A DNA stretch of 64,000 nucleotides from contig CAJTIY010000001.1 of NCBI GenBank assembly GCA_910576555.1, positions 186,001 through 250,000 on the forward strand. Direction: 5' to 3'. A program made the translations under genes and the position numbers. Source of the DNA: an uncultured Alistipes sp. (GTDB lineage: Bacteria > Bacteroidota > Bacteroidia > Bacteroidales > Rikenellaceae). Below the pieces are notes generated by a model. It made no database searches, was not told the origin of the DNA, and saw nothing but the letters and a program-made list of their open reading frames with translations. Shown here piece after piece: positions 16,212 through 24,614 of this stretch (position 1 is the stretch's first letter; the number at the start of each line of letters is the position of its first letter).

Positions 16212-18119
16212 TTATCCCACGATTTTTTTCAGCGCCGCGAGGTTTTCCGCATTCTGCAACCTGCGGCCTTCGGGCATATAGAGGTGCTCTAACCGATCGC
16301 GGAAGTGCTCCTCCACCTTTCCGCGCACGACCTTCATCGTACTGTTGACCAGACCATTCTGCTCCGTGAACGGCTCCGCGACGATCGCCAGTCCCGCCGG
16401 AAGCCAGCGTTCGGGGAACTCGCCGGCGAAGCTGCCGCCGGCCCGGTAGCGATCGATCTCCGCACCGAGCAGCTCCGCAGCGGCCGCAGCGCGCCGATCG
16501 TCTGCAATGCCGCGCGCGGCCAGCTCCCGCCGCAGCGCATCGCGGTTCGGCACGACGATCGCCCCGGTGAAGGGCGACTGGTTGTTGTGGATCAGAATCT
16601 GATCGATATAGGGTGATTTGTCCACGATGGCCTCCTCCATCCCCTCCGGACTGTATTTCTCGCCGTCGGAAGCGATCAGCAGGCTCTTGAAACGTCCCAG
16701 CACATAGAGGAATTCGTCCTCGGAGACGTATCCCATATCGCCCGTATGCAGCCACCCGTCGCGCACCGTCTCGGCCGTCGCCCCGGGATTCTTCCAGTAA
16801 CCCGCCATGACGTTCTCGCCGCGAACGACGATCTCTCCCTTCTCGCCGCGCGGCACCTCGCGTCCCTCTTCGTCGACGATCTTCAGCTCGAGCGGCACGA
16901 GGATCTTGCCCGACGAGCCGAAGCGATGCCAGCCCCGCTTGGGCGAGTTGGTCGAAATCACGGGCGTAGCCTCCGAAAGGCCGTACCCCTGAAACATGGG
17001 AATTCCGATCGCGTAATAGAACCGCTGCAGCTCGGCATCCAGCAGCGCGCCGCCGCCCACGAAAAACCGCAGACTCCCGCCGAACGCCTGCCGCACCTTG
17101 CGGAACAGCAGCGCATCGAACAGCGCCACGGCCGGTTTCAGCACCCGGCGCCAACCGCGGCCCTTGCCGTAACCGTCGTCGTTATAAGCATAGGCCGTAC
17201 GCAGCGCCAACCGGAACAGCCGTTCGGTAAACGCGCCTTTTGCGCGGATCGAACTTTCGATGTTCTTGCGGAAATTCTTGGCCAGCGCCGGCACCGAGAG
17301 CAGGAAGTGGGGCCGCACCTCGCGGATATTGAGCGGGATGTTCTTGAGCGTCTCCATCGGCGTAGCCCCGATCTGCACCGTCGCGACCGTCGCACCGCAG
17401 GCGATCATGATATAGAAGCCGACGACATGCGCGAAGCAGTGGTCGAGCGGCAGGATGATGAGGGTCCGGTAGGAGGAGGGGATGTCGATGCGCGACAGCG
17501 ACTGCTCGACATTGGCCGTGTAGTTGCGATGGGTGAGCACGACGCCCTTCGGATCGGCCGTCGTACCCGACGTATAGGTGATCGTGGCGTAGTCGTCGTT
17601 GCCGATTGCGCGTCCGATCCGCAGAAATTCGTCGCGATGCTCCGCAAGCCACGCACGCCCCAGCCGCCTGAGCGTCCCGAAAGCCGTTTCGCCGGCCTCC
17701 AAAGGCAAATGCCCGAAGACGACGATACGTTCGATCGCCGGCAGCTCGTCGCGGATACGCCGGATTTTGGGCAGCTGCTGCTTGGAGACGAACAGCGCCT
17801 TGACCTCGGCATGCCGCAACCGGAAGAGCAGATCGTTCGACTCTTCGAGTTTCACCGAAAGAGGGACGCTCACCGCCCCGGCATAAAAGAGCCCCAGCTC
17901 CGATATGATCCAAGCGTTGCAGCCTTCGGAGAGGATCGCCACCTTATCGCCCGGCCGGATGCCCAGCGATGCGAGTCCCGCTCCGACTTCGAGCGCCTGC
18001 TCGCGCGTCTCGGCATAGGTCGTCGGCTGAAAGGAGCTGTGCCGCTTCTCCAACAGAAAGGTCTTGGCTCCGTACGCAGCGACGGAGCTTTCGAACAAGT
18101 CGATGATCGTCTTCTTCAT
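16212..18119 (-). CDS. Long-chain acyl-CoA synthetase (AMP-binding)
   Basis: This 635-residue protein belongs to the ANL superfamily. Its motifs are the nucleotide loop YTSGTTADPKGVVLTHRNY, GYGLSEATPV, the DGWLHTGDMGY hinge region and LGRFKSLLIASDGEKYSPE near the lid domain. The family couples fatty acids to coenzyme A through an acyl-adenylate. Its size and the inserted segment (about 270-340) fit long-chain fatty acid ligases of the FAA1/FadD15 type. The chain length it accepts cannot be told. It is downstream of lepA on the same strand but 175 bases away, and so may have its own promoter. Confidence 0.88.
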   Translation of the reverse strand: MKKTIIDLFESSVAAYGAKTFLLEKRHSSFQPTTYAETREQALEVGAGLASLGIRPGDKVAILSEGCNAWIISELGLFYAGAVSVPLSVKLEESNDLLFRLRHAEVKALFVSKQQLPKIRRIRDELPAIERIVVFGHLPLEAGETAFGTLRRLGRAWLAEHRDEFLRIGRAIGNDDYATITYTSGTTADPKGVVLTHRNYTANVEQSLSRIDIPSSYRTLIILPLDHCFAHVVGFYIMIACGATVATVQIGATPMETLKNIPLNIREVRPHFLLSVPALAKNFRKNIESSIRAKGAFTERLFRLALRTAYAYNDDGYGKGRGWRRVLKPAVALFDALLFRKVRQAFGGSLRFFVGGGALLDAELQRFYYAIGIPMFQGYGLSEATPVISTNSPKRGWHRFGSSGKILVPLELKIVDEEGREVPRGEKGEIVVRGENVMAGYWKNPGATAETVRDGWLHTGDMGYVSEDEFLYVLGRFKSLLIASDGEKYSPEGMEEAIVDKSPYIDQILIHNNQSPFTGAIVVPNRDALRRELAARGIADDRRAAAAAELLGAEIDRYRAGGSFAGEFPERWLPAGLAIVAEPFTEQNGLVNSTMKVVRGKVEEHFRDRLEHLYMPEGRRLQNAENLAALKKIVG

Positions 18120-18294
18120 CGGTAAGGTCTCTTTAGATTCGGGTACAATCGGGGGTTCGGACGACGATCGGCGCCGCCCCTTGCGGAACGCATCGCCAAC
18201 GGCGGGCCTTCGCCGCCAGAGGCTGCGGCCCGCGCGGCTCGGAGAGCCGCATCCGTCGCCACAGCCGCACCATAAGATGCCACCGGCCGCTCCG

Positions 18295-20085
18295 TCAGTC
18301 CATCTTCAGCACGGCGAGGAAGGCCGACTGGGGCACCTCGACGTTGCCGATCTGGCGCATGCGTTTCTTGCCTTTCTTCTGCTTTTCGAGCAGCTTGCGC
18401 TTACGCGAAATATCGCCGCCGTAACACTTGGCCGTCACGTCCTTGCGCACGGCCTTCACCGTCTCGCGCGCGATGATCTTAGCCCCGATCGCGGCCTGAA
18501 TGGCGATGTCGAACTGCTGGCGCGGGATAAGTTCCTTGAGCTTCTCGCACATCTTGCGTCCGAAGTCGTAGGCATGGTCGGCGTAGATGAGCGACGAGAG
18601 GGCGTCGACCGGCTCGCCGTTGAGCAGGATATCGAGTTTGACGAGCTTCGAAAGCTGGTAGCCCGTCCGGTGGTAGTCGAACGAGGCATAGCCCTTCGAG
18701 ATGCTCTTGAGCTTGTCGTAGAAGTCGAAGACGATCTCCGAAAGAGGCATGTCGAAGTTGACCTCGACGCGGTCCTGCGTGATGAAGGTCTGGTTCTTCA
18801 GCACGCCACGCTTGTCGATGCAGAGCTTGATGACGTTGCCCAGAAACTCCGCTTTGGTGATGATCTGCGCGAGGATGTAGGGCTCTTCGATCTTGGCCAC
18901 CTTCGTGATTTCGGGCAGTCCCGAGGGGTTGTGCACCTCCACGATGTCGCCCTGCGTGGTGGTGATGCGGTACGAGACGTTGGGCACGGTGGTGATGACG
19001 TCCATGTCGAACTCGCGGTAGAGGCGTTCCTGAATGATCTCCATGTGGAGCAGCCCGAGGAAGCCGCAGCGGAATCCGAAGCCGAGCGCCAGCGAACTCT
19101 CGGGTTCGAAGGTCAGCGACGCATCGTTGAGCTGCAGCTTTTCGAGCGACGCGCGCAGGTCCTCGTACTGGTCGGCCTCGACGGGGTAGACGCCCGCGAA
19201 GACCATCGGCTTGACATCCTCGAACCCGGCGATAGCCTCCTCGGCGGGGCGTACGACCGAAGTGATCGTGTCGCCGACCTTCACATCCTGCGACGTCTTG
19301 ATGCCCGAGCAGATGTAACCCACGTCGCCGGCCTTGATCTCCTGCCGGGGTTGCATCTTGAGCTTCAGCACACCCACCTCGTCGGCGTCGTATTCGCTGC
19401 CCGTGTTGAAGAACTTCACGTGATCGCCCTTGTGGAGCACGCCGTTGAAGACGCGGTAGTAGGCGATGATGCCGCGAAAGGGGTTGAACACCGAGTCGAA
19501 GATAAGGGCCTGCAGCGGCGCGTTCTCATCGCCCTTCGGCGCAGGGATGCGCTGCACGATGGCTTCGAGCACCTCCTCGACGCCGAGCCCCGTCTTGCCC
19601 GAGGCGAGGAGTATATCCTCTTCCTTGCAGCCTATCAGGTCGATCACCTGATCCTTCACCTCGTCGATCATAGCCGAATCCATGTCGATCTTGTTGAGCA
19701 CCGGCACGATCTCCAGATCGTGGCCCACGGCGAGGTAGAGATTCGATATCGTCTGCGCCTGAATGCCCTGCGTGGCGTCGACCACGAGCAAGGCCCCCTC
19801 GCACGAGGCGATAGCGCGCGACACCTCGTAGGAAAAGTCGACGTGTCCCGGGGTGTCGATCAGGTTGAGCGTATAGCGCTCGCCGTCGCGGGCCGCGTAC
19901 TCCATCTGTATGGCGTGGCTCTTGATCGTGATGCCCTTTTCGCGCTCGAGGTCCATGTCGTCGAGCACCTGCGCCTGCATTTCGCGCTGGTTCAGCGTGT
20001 TGGTCTTTTCGAGCAGACGGTCGGCGAGCGTCGACTTACCGTGGTCGATATGGGCTATGATGCAGAAATTCCGGATGTTTTTCAT
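18295..20085 (-). CDS. lepA: Elongation factor 4 (LepA)
   Basis: This 596-residue translational GTPase has G1 AHIDHGKSTL, G3 DTPGHVDFSYEV and G4 NKID motifs. EF-G-like domains follow, then the LepA-specific C-terminal domain, with AKCYGGDISRKRKLLEKQKKGKKRMRQ and the end LAVLKMD. LepA acts on the ribosome, remodelling or back-translocating stalled complexes and aiding 30S biogenesis. The frame is open 17 codons upstream, but the start at 20085 (MKNIRNFCIIAHIDHGKS) is the normal LepA N-terminus and lies 21 bases after the -7 box. It is the last chromosomal gene before the conjugative element. Confidence 0.97.
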   Translation of the reverse strand: MKNIRNFCIIAHIDHGKSTLADRLLEKTNTLNQREMQAQVLDDMDLEREKGITIKSHAIQMEYAARDGERYTLNLIDTPGHVDFSYEVSRAIASCEGALLVVDATQGIQAQTISNLYLAVGHDLEIVPVLNKIDMDSAMIDEVKDQVIDLIGCKEEDILLASGKTGLGVEEVLEAIVQRIPAPKGDENAPLQALIFDSVFNPFRGIIAYYRVFNGVLHKGDHVKFFNTGSEYDADEVGVLKLKMQPRQEIKAGDVGYICSGIKTSQDVKVGDTITSVVRPAEEAIAGFEDVKPMVFAGVYPVEADQYEDLRASLEKLQLNDASLTFEPESSLALGFGFRCGFLGLLHMEIIQERLYREFDMDVITTVPNVSYRITTTQGDIVEVHNPSGLPEITKVAKIEEPYILAQIITKAEFLGNVIKLCIDKRGVLKNQTFITQDRVEVNFDMPLSEIVFDFYDKLKSISKGYASFDYHRTGYQLSKLVKLDILLNGEPVDALSSLIYADHAYDFGRKMCEKLKELIPRQQFDIAIQAAIGAKIIARETVKAVRKDVTAKCYGGDISRKRKLLEKQKKGKKRMRQIGNVEVPQSAFLAVLKMD

Positions 20086-20105
20086 GAATCGCACAAAAAT
20101 ATGTG

Positions 20106-20136
20106 CAAAGATACGAAAAGTCGAGCGCAGAAGCAA
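20106..20136 (-). promoter_or_regulatory. lepA promoter
   Basis: The minus strand has TTG (20136-20134), a 20-base spacer and TATCTTTG (20113-20106), 21 bases before the lepA ATG. Confidence 0.75.
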
Positions 20137-20361
20137 GCGTTAGCTTGATTAAGAGGCTCTCAAAATAGATTGATGACGTAAAATATTGCAAAATATTGAT
20201 TATTAGTGTATTTTGCTACGTATTTCTATTGATGCTTTTGCCGGAAACGGCGAGATAATGTGAAAATAAACGAGGTTTCGGTTTCTAAATCGTTACCTCG
20301 TTTATTTTGCTTTGTATTGCGTCATTTTATTGATTATCATAATATTGCATCGTCATTCATC
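20137..20361. other. AT-rich left end of the conjugative element
   Basis: No gene is seen. Composition changes abruptly to AT-rich here. The 9-base AAAATATTG occurs twice in tandem near 20180-20200, and AATATTGCATCG lies near 20341. Such repeats would suit integrase arm-type sites. The exact end of the element cannot be fixed because the other end is outside the window. Confidence 0.4.
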
Positions 20362-20392
20362 TTGACATTCGACTCTGCTGGAATTAGATTTG
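20362..20392 (+). promoter_or_regulatory. Promoter of the ICE integrase
   Basis: TTG at 20362-20364, a 20-base spacer and TAGATTTG at 20385-20392 fit the Bacteroidetes consensus, 22 bases before the integrase ATG. Confidence 0.7.
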
Positions 20393-20413
20393 TCCCACGA
20401 AAAAAGCAGAGTT

Positions 20414-21631
20414 ATGCGCAGTACGTTCAAGGTGCTCTTTTATCTGAAAAGAGACAAAAACAAAATCCAAAAAGTCGTGCCTGTCATGGGCCGCATCACG
20501 GTCAACGGAAGTATCACCCAGTTCAGCGCGAAGATCTCCGTACCGCCCGAATTATGGGATGTCGGCAGCGGCAAAGTCAAAGGCCGCAGCGTCGAGGCCG
20601 ACCGCATCAACCGCCACTTGGATAATATCCGAGGGCAGATCAACAAACACTATCAGGAAATCAGCGACCGCGACGGTTATGTTTCGGCCGATAAGGTCAA
20701 AAATGCCTATCTGGGCTTCGGGCAAAAATACAGGACGCTGATCGAAAGTTTTCAGAAGTTTACCGAAGACTTCAAAAAACGGGTAGGCGTTGATCGGGCG
20801 CACGATTCATGGCGGCGATATGTCAAATGCATAGAGCACTTGCAATCCTTCATGGAGAAAGAGTATCGGGTCAAGGATATGCCGTTGGCCGAGTTGGAGC
20901 AGTCGTTCATCGAAAAGTTCCATGCTTATCTCCATCACGACAGAGGCATGTCGCCGAACGGATTGTCCGGTTACTTGCAGTGTCTGAAATACGTCGTTAA
21001 AATCGCGTTCAACAACGGCTGGATGCCGCGCAATCCCTTCGCTGCATACCGGTTCACTCCGCCCCAAGTGGAGCGCGAGTATCTGACCGAAGAGGAGATC
21101 CGCCGCTTGCAGACGACGCCCCTGCGTTTTAAGCGGCAGGATCGGACCCGCGATATGTTTCTCTTCTCGTGCTTCACGGGCATCTGCCATGCCGATATGA
21201 AGTCGCTGACCTACGACCAGCTCTCGCAGGATGCGAACGGCGACTGGTGGATTGCGGGCAATCGGCTAAAAACCGGTTCGAAATACATGGTCAAGTTATT
21301 GCCGGTTGCAAAATCCATTATAGATAAATATAAAGGGTTGACAGGCGATAACCGGATATTTCTCATGTCGTCGGTCAATGTGATGGACAGAAGCCTCCAA
21401 TTTATTGCAGGGACCTGTCGAATCGAGAAACACATCACCTTCCACTGTGCGAGGCACACCTTTGCCACGACGATCTCGCTGATGAACGGCGTGCCGTTGC
21501 TTGCCCTGAGCAAGATGCTCGGCCACAAACACGTCACGACCACTCAAATCTATGCGAAAGTTACGGAAAGCATGATCGACGAGGCAATAAACCGAATCAA
21601 CGACCGAATTGCCGACAAATACTCAGTGTAA
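20414..21631 (+). CDS. Tyrosine recombinase (integrase) of the ICE
   Basis: This 405-residue protein starts MRSTFKVLFYLKRDKNK, typical of Bacteroidales integrases. The core-binding domain lies at about 95-195. The catalytic domain has HCARHTFATTISLMNG, MLGHKHVTTTQIYAKV (His and nucleophile Tyr) and CFTGICHADM, where the usual Arg I position is not Arg, as in IntDOT. It should catalyse integration and, with helpers, excision of the element. The ATG at 20414 was preferred to one eight codons upstream because it fits the promoter and the family start. It is only distantly similar to the integrase at 14554-15795. Confidence 0.93.
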   Translation: MRSTFKVLFYLKRDKNKIQKVVPVMGRITVNGSITQFSAKISVPPELWDVGSGKVKGRSVEADRINRHLDNIRGQINKHYQEISDRDGYVSADKVKNAYLGFGQKYRTLIESFQKFTEDFKKRVGVDRAHDSWRRYVKCIEHLQSFMEKEYRVKDMPLAELEQSFIEKFHAYLHHDRGMSPNGLSGYLQCLKYVVKIAFNNGWMPRNPFAAYRFTPPQVEREYLTEEEIRRLQTTPLRFKRQDRTRDMFLFSCFTGICHADMKSLTYDQLSQDANGDWWIAGNRLKTGSKYMVKLLPVAKSIIDKYKGLTGDNRIFLMSSVNVMDRSLQFIAGTCRIEKHITFHCARHTFATTISLMNGVPLLALSKMLGHKHVTTTQIYAKVTESMIDEAINRINDRIADKYSV

Positions 21632-21717
21632 ATCGCTGACCAGCAGCCGGGCATCATGGAAAACATTGAATTCTATGATGCCCGTTTTTTTGTCCTCCAT
21701 CTTTGCAATGTCAATAA

Positions 21718-22014
21718 ATGCGAAGTATGAACGAGAACATGAATGAACAGATTACACGGATTCTGAATATCGTAACGGATATTTTGGAGGACGTGCGAAC
21801 GCTCCGCAATCGGCAGAATGTCCTGATGGGCGACCCGATGCTGGAGTTCCCCGAAGTGTGCGAGAGGCTCAAACAGAGCGAGCGGCAGGTGCGGCGGTTG
21901 CGCGAGAGCGGCGAGCTGGTCGGCTTCACCATCGGGCGCCGGAGGATGTACCTGCAATCCGAAGTGGACGAGTTCATCGAGCGGTCGAAGAAACAAAGCA
22001 AATCCAATAAATAA
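21718..22014 (+). CDS. Helix-turn-helix DNA-binding protein, excisionase-like
   Basis: This protein has up to 98 residues. An N-terminal coiled region (ITRILNIVTDILEDVRTLRNRQNVLM) is followed by a MerR/excisionase-type helix-turn-helix, EVCERLKQSERQVRRLRESGELVGFTIGRRRMYLQSEVDEFI. Such proteins beside integrases usually direct excision or act as local repressors. Starts at 21727 or 21739 are also possible. It is directly downstream of the integrase and eight bases from the next helix-turn-helix gene. The pair is the intact counterpart of the decayed pair at 7865-8473. Confidence 0.82.
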   Translation: MRSMNENMNEQITRILNIVTDILEDVRTLRNRQNVLMGDPMLEFPEVCERLKQSERQVRRLRESGELVGFTIGRRRMYLQSEVDEFIERSKKQSKSNK

Positions 22015-22021
22015 TATCGCT

Positions 22022-22363
22022 ATGGAAGAGAAGAAAAAAGAGGGTTATGTCCTGATCGGCATCGAGCAAATGGAAGACTTGCTGAAAACCCAATTCATGA
22101 TGAGCCAGAGCGTGCTGCTGTTCGAGTATCTGTGCAGTCAGAGCCGATACCCGCTGTTTCTGTCCGCCAGGTCGGCCTGCGAGGTACTCGGTCTGAACCC
22201 CGAGACTTTGGAGCAATGCCGCCGCAAGCGGACGATCCGCGCCCGGGTCGTCGGGCGGCAGTTCCTCTACAATGCTTACGACCTGGTTGCGTTGTCGTGC
22301 AAACTCAATCAGCGCAAGATTCAGCGGGTGCTGCGCAGTATCCCGAAGTTCGTGTTTCGTTAG
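22022..22363 (+). CDS. Helix-turn-helix DNA-binding protein
   Basis: This 113-residue protein is the second member of the tandem pair. The C-terminal half (FLSARSACEVLGLNPETLEQCRRKRTIRARVV, then FLYNAYDLVAL) has the winged helix-turn-helix pattern of excisionase-family regulators. The N-terminal half looks helical and may mediate dimerisation. A clear intrinsic terminator follows at 22386. The likely role is recombination directionality or regulation of the element, inferred from position. Confidence 0.75.
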   Translation: MEEKKKEGYVLIGIEQMEDLLKTQFMMSQSVLLFEYLCSQSRYPLFLSARSACEVLGLNPETLEQCRRKRTIRARVVGRQFLYNAYDLVALSCKLNQRKIQRVLRSIPKFVFR

Positions 22364-22385
22364 GACCGACAGTATTTTATCCAAG

Positions 22386-22412
22386 CATCCCGAAGTCATC
22401 TTCGGGATGTTT
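22386..22412 (+). terminator. Terminator after the helix-turn-helix pair
   Basis: A perfect 10-base-pair stem (CATCCCGAAG / CTTCGGGATG) with loop TCAT is followed by TTTTC. Confidence 0.8.
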
Positions 22413-22473
22413 TCATTATAGGCCAAGATTGAGTGATGGGACCGCTGCGGCGGTCGGCTCCCGGGGCAATGTA

Positions 22474-22572
22474 GCGACCGGCTCCGATCCACCTTACAAA
22501 ATCTTTTCCGCACAATCTCCACCCTTTCGGGTTGTATTGCACGGAAAAGATTTTGCCGGTGTCGCCGGTCGC
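22474..22572. repeat. Long imperfect inverted repeat, about 100 bases
   Basis: The outer arms GCGACCGG (22474-22481) and CCGGTCGC (22565-22572) are joined by a perfect 14-base-pair stem, CAAAATCTTTTCCG (22497-22510) with CGGAAAAGATTTTG (22542-22555). It fills most of the gap between two operons and could be a structured leader RNA or a DNA cruciform site. No gene is seen in 22413-22649. Confidence 0.65.
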
Positions 22573-22649
22573 ATTTGTTCGCCCCGAAGCCGACCGTTCA
22601 CTGTCGCAGTGCATGGTCGGGGATTGTTCAACTAAAAACATTTGCGACC

Positions 22650-22853
22650 ATGAAAACTCGAAAATTCGAGATTGCGGTAGCGGGCTATTCCGATTATCGC
22701 TTCAAGACGCTGGCCCGGGACGGAGTGGAGGCTGTCGTCAAAATCAAATGCTTCCTCCGAAACCCGAATGCGGAGTGTACGATTTTGCATCCATCGTTGA
22801 ATGACTACCTGCGGGAAAACGAATCCTGCCGCAGGCAGGTGGCTGCACGATGA
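22650..22853 (+). CDS. Small hypothetical protein
   Basis: This 67-residue protein starts MKTRKFEIAVAGYSDYRFKT, and its stop overlaps the next start (ATGA). I recognise no domain. It heads a run of small overlapping genes ending with umuDC, which supports it being real. Confidence 0.55.
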   Translation: MKTRKFEIAVAGYSDYRFKTLARDGVEAVVKIKCFLRNPNAECTILHPSLNDYLRENESCRRQVAAR

Positions 22854-23512
22854 TGAAGTGGATCGACCGGATGCTGTTCGACGATCTCGTCCTTGCGAAC
22901 AGCAACCAAACAGAACGCATAATGCGGGATATACAACCTTTCTTGACAGAGGTACTCCCGTTCATTCCCGATGCCGTTTTGCAGTATCGCATCTATCATG
23001 ACGAGACGGAACACACCAACAGCTTGGAGAGCGTAAGAATCTGCTTCGTGAGAAACGCGATTCTTTTCAGCATATCCAAACAAACTTACCCGAAAATCAC
23101 ATACCGGATATTCTGTTGCGACGACGAAGAGCTGCAACATACCGACAATTATTCCCGAACGAAAGCGCACGAGGGCCTCATCGAGCCTCAGCGCATCGGG
23201 AAACTCTCGAAACGCAAGGTCGAGGAGTGGATCGAATATCAGACGCAGTACTATCGGAATCTGGTGCGCATCGACATAGAAAACAACCGGTCGATTCGCG
23301 AACATATCGCTCGGCTGGAACGTATTCCGGATGTACTGTGGAGCCGGGACCGGCAATCCGGAACGATCGAACGCCATGGTCTCAGTTATTCGTTCCAGGT
23401 CGAGCGCACGGGTGTTTCCGAAAACATCAGGTTGTCGCGCTTCGGCCATTCGCTTGATGACTTTCTGGAAATGGCACGGCCGTATGAACCGGAGGCCGAA
23501 CAGGCGAATTAG
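22850..23512 (+). CDS. Hypothetical protein
   Basis: This 220-residue soluble protein overlaps the upstream stop by four bases. It has mixed alpha/beta composition, a central strand-rich part (VRICFVRNAILFSISKQTYPKITYRIFCC) and a helical, charged C-terminal half. No family is recognised. Its place suggests an accessory role in element maintenance, but nothing in the sequence shows what it does. Confidence 0.55.
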   Translation: MMKWIDRMLFDDLVLANSNQTERIMRDIQPFLTEVLPFIPDAVLQYRIYHDETEHTNSLESVRICFVRNAILFSISKQTYPKITYRIFCCDDEELQHTDNYSRTKAHEGLIEPQRIGKLSKRKVEEWIEYQTQYYRNLVRIDIENNRSIREHIARLERIPDVLWSRDRQSGTIERHGLSYSFQVERTGVSENIRLSRFGHSLDDFLEMARPYEPEAEQAN

Positions 23513-23534
23513 TCTTGCCAAAACTTCGCAAGAT

Positions 23535-23762
23535 ATGAAAAGGTTTGAAGTCAAAGTCCGATATACTTTCGACGGACATTATGTTGTACGGGCGGTATCC
23601 GAGACGGATGCTGCCCGTATGGTTTCTCATCGATGCGGGCTGACGCTCGGCGGGGGTATCCATACGGCCCTTGACGTTACAGCATGCCCGGATTGGGAGT
23701 TTCCCATTCATCCCGATATGCGGGTTTTATCCATAAAAGACAAAAGTGATGGCACGTTATGA
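23535..23762 (+). CDS. Small hypothetical protein
   Basis: This protein has 75 residues (MKRFEVKVRYTFDGHYVVRAVSETDAARMVSHRCGL). The pattern of a beta strand, then xVxAxSExDAxxMV resembles small ICE proteins with a ferredoxin-like fold. It overlaps the next gene by about 14 bases, and the two share the start layout of strand, aromatic, Val and Ala-Glu-x-Ala, so they may be distant paralogues. Confidence 0.5.
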   Translation: MKRFEVKVRYTFDGHYVVRAVSETDAARMVSHRCGLTLGGGIHTALDVTACPDWEFPIHPDMRVLSIKDKSDGTL

Positions 23763-24054
23763 TTTTTATCAGGACCGAAAATATACGGTCTGGGAGCGGA
23801 CGCTTTTTACGGTAGAGGCCCGAAGCCGGGAAGAAGCCATTGCAAAGGCCGGTTCGATCATTCAGAATGATATTCATACCGTTGACGACGAAACGGTCTG
23901 CGTCGGTAACGCTGAAATATTATACGATACGCTTGAGGATTTGTCGGTTGAAGACAATGGCGGCAATGCTACGAGAGAGATTTATATGGTCGTACCGCAC
24001 CAAGATGCGCTGCTTGCCGACAATGCGGATGAGGCCGTGGCGGCCGCTTCGTAG
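23749..24054 (+). CDS. Small hypothetical protein
   Basis: This protein has 101 residues (MARYDFYQDRKYTVWERTLFTVEARSREEAI), with a strand-helix layout like that of the gene before it and a C-terminal Ala-rich tail. An ATG three bases upstream is an alternative start. Function unknown. It precedes umuD by about 120 bases. Confidence 0.55.
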   Translation: MARYDFYQDRKYTVWERTLFTVEARSREEAIAKAGSIIQNDIHTVDDETVCVGNAEILYDTLEDLSVEDNGGNATREIYMVVPHQDALLADNADEAVAAAS

Positions 24055-24173
24055 GGCGTGAGGCGGCGCATCGAACCGCCGGCCCATGGCAAGGCTCCGG
24101 CATCGGTTCCCTAAGCCTAAAATTATCAACGGATTCGCAGGCCCGGTTTTTGCTCCGCATAAGAAAAAACATT

Positions 24174-24611
24174 ATGTCGTCCGATCCGAAAACACTGAAA
24201 ATCTTCCGTCCCGAGACCGACTCTCCGGCCCGGATCCCTTTGACCGAAAGCCCGGTCCATGCAGGGTTTCCCTCACCGGCCGAAGATTTTCTCGAAGGGT
24301 CGCTTGACCTGAACAACCTGGTCATCAGGCACCCCGAAGCCACGTTCTTCGCCCGTGTCGAGGGCGATTCGATGATGGGCGAAGGGATCGTCGAGGGCAA
24401 CCTCCTCGTCGTGGACAAAGCCGTCGAACCCTATGACGGCTGTCTGGCTGTCGCCTATATTGACGGGGAGTTCACGCTCAAGCGCGTGCGCATCGAACCC
24501 GGGCGCATCCGGCTCGTTCCGGCCAATCCGAATTACCCCACCATCGAGATCGGACCCGACGAGGAGTTTTCGGTCTGGGGCGTCGTGCGCTGGGTCCTCA
24601 AACAGCTCTGA
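24174..24611 (+). CDS. umuD: UmuD-like S24 self-cleaving protein
   Basis: This 145-residue protein has the LexA/UmuD fold. The predicted cleavage site is Ala30-Gly31 (HAGFPSPAEDFLEG), the catalytic Ser is at 66 (VEGDSMMGEGI) and the Lys at 103 (FTLKRVRI). After self-cleavage, UmuD' binds UmuC to form DNA polymerase V. The start at 24174 gives a UmuD-like length. An upstream ATG at 24150 adds eight residues of no clear value. umuC begins three bases after the stop, so the two are one operon. No obvious LexA-type operator was recognised. Confidence 0.92.
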   Translation: MSSDPKTLKIFRPETDSPARIPLTESPVHAGFPSPAEDFLEGSLDLNNLVIRHPEATFFARVEGDSMMGEGIVEGNLLVVDKAVEPYDGCLAVAYIDGEFTLKRVRIEPGRIRLVPANPNYPTIEIGPDEEFSVWGVVRWVLKQL

Positions 24612-24614
24612 ACC

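Noticed and set aside
18064..20148. 694-codon open frame opposite lepA
   Set aside because: It is a shadow of a highly conserved gene, and its composition follows lepA codon positions.
20137..20361. CTnDOT-type attachment core (GTAAATTTGC-like)
   Set aside because: Only a loose resemblance (GTAAAATATTGC) was found, with no second copy in the window to support it.
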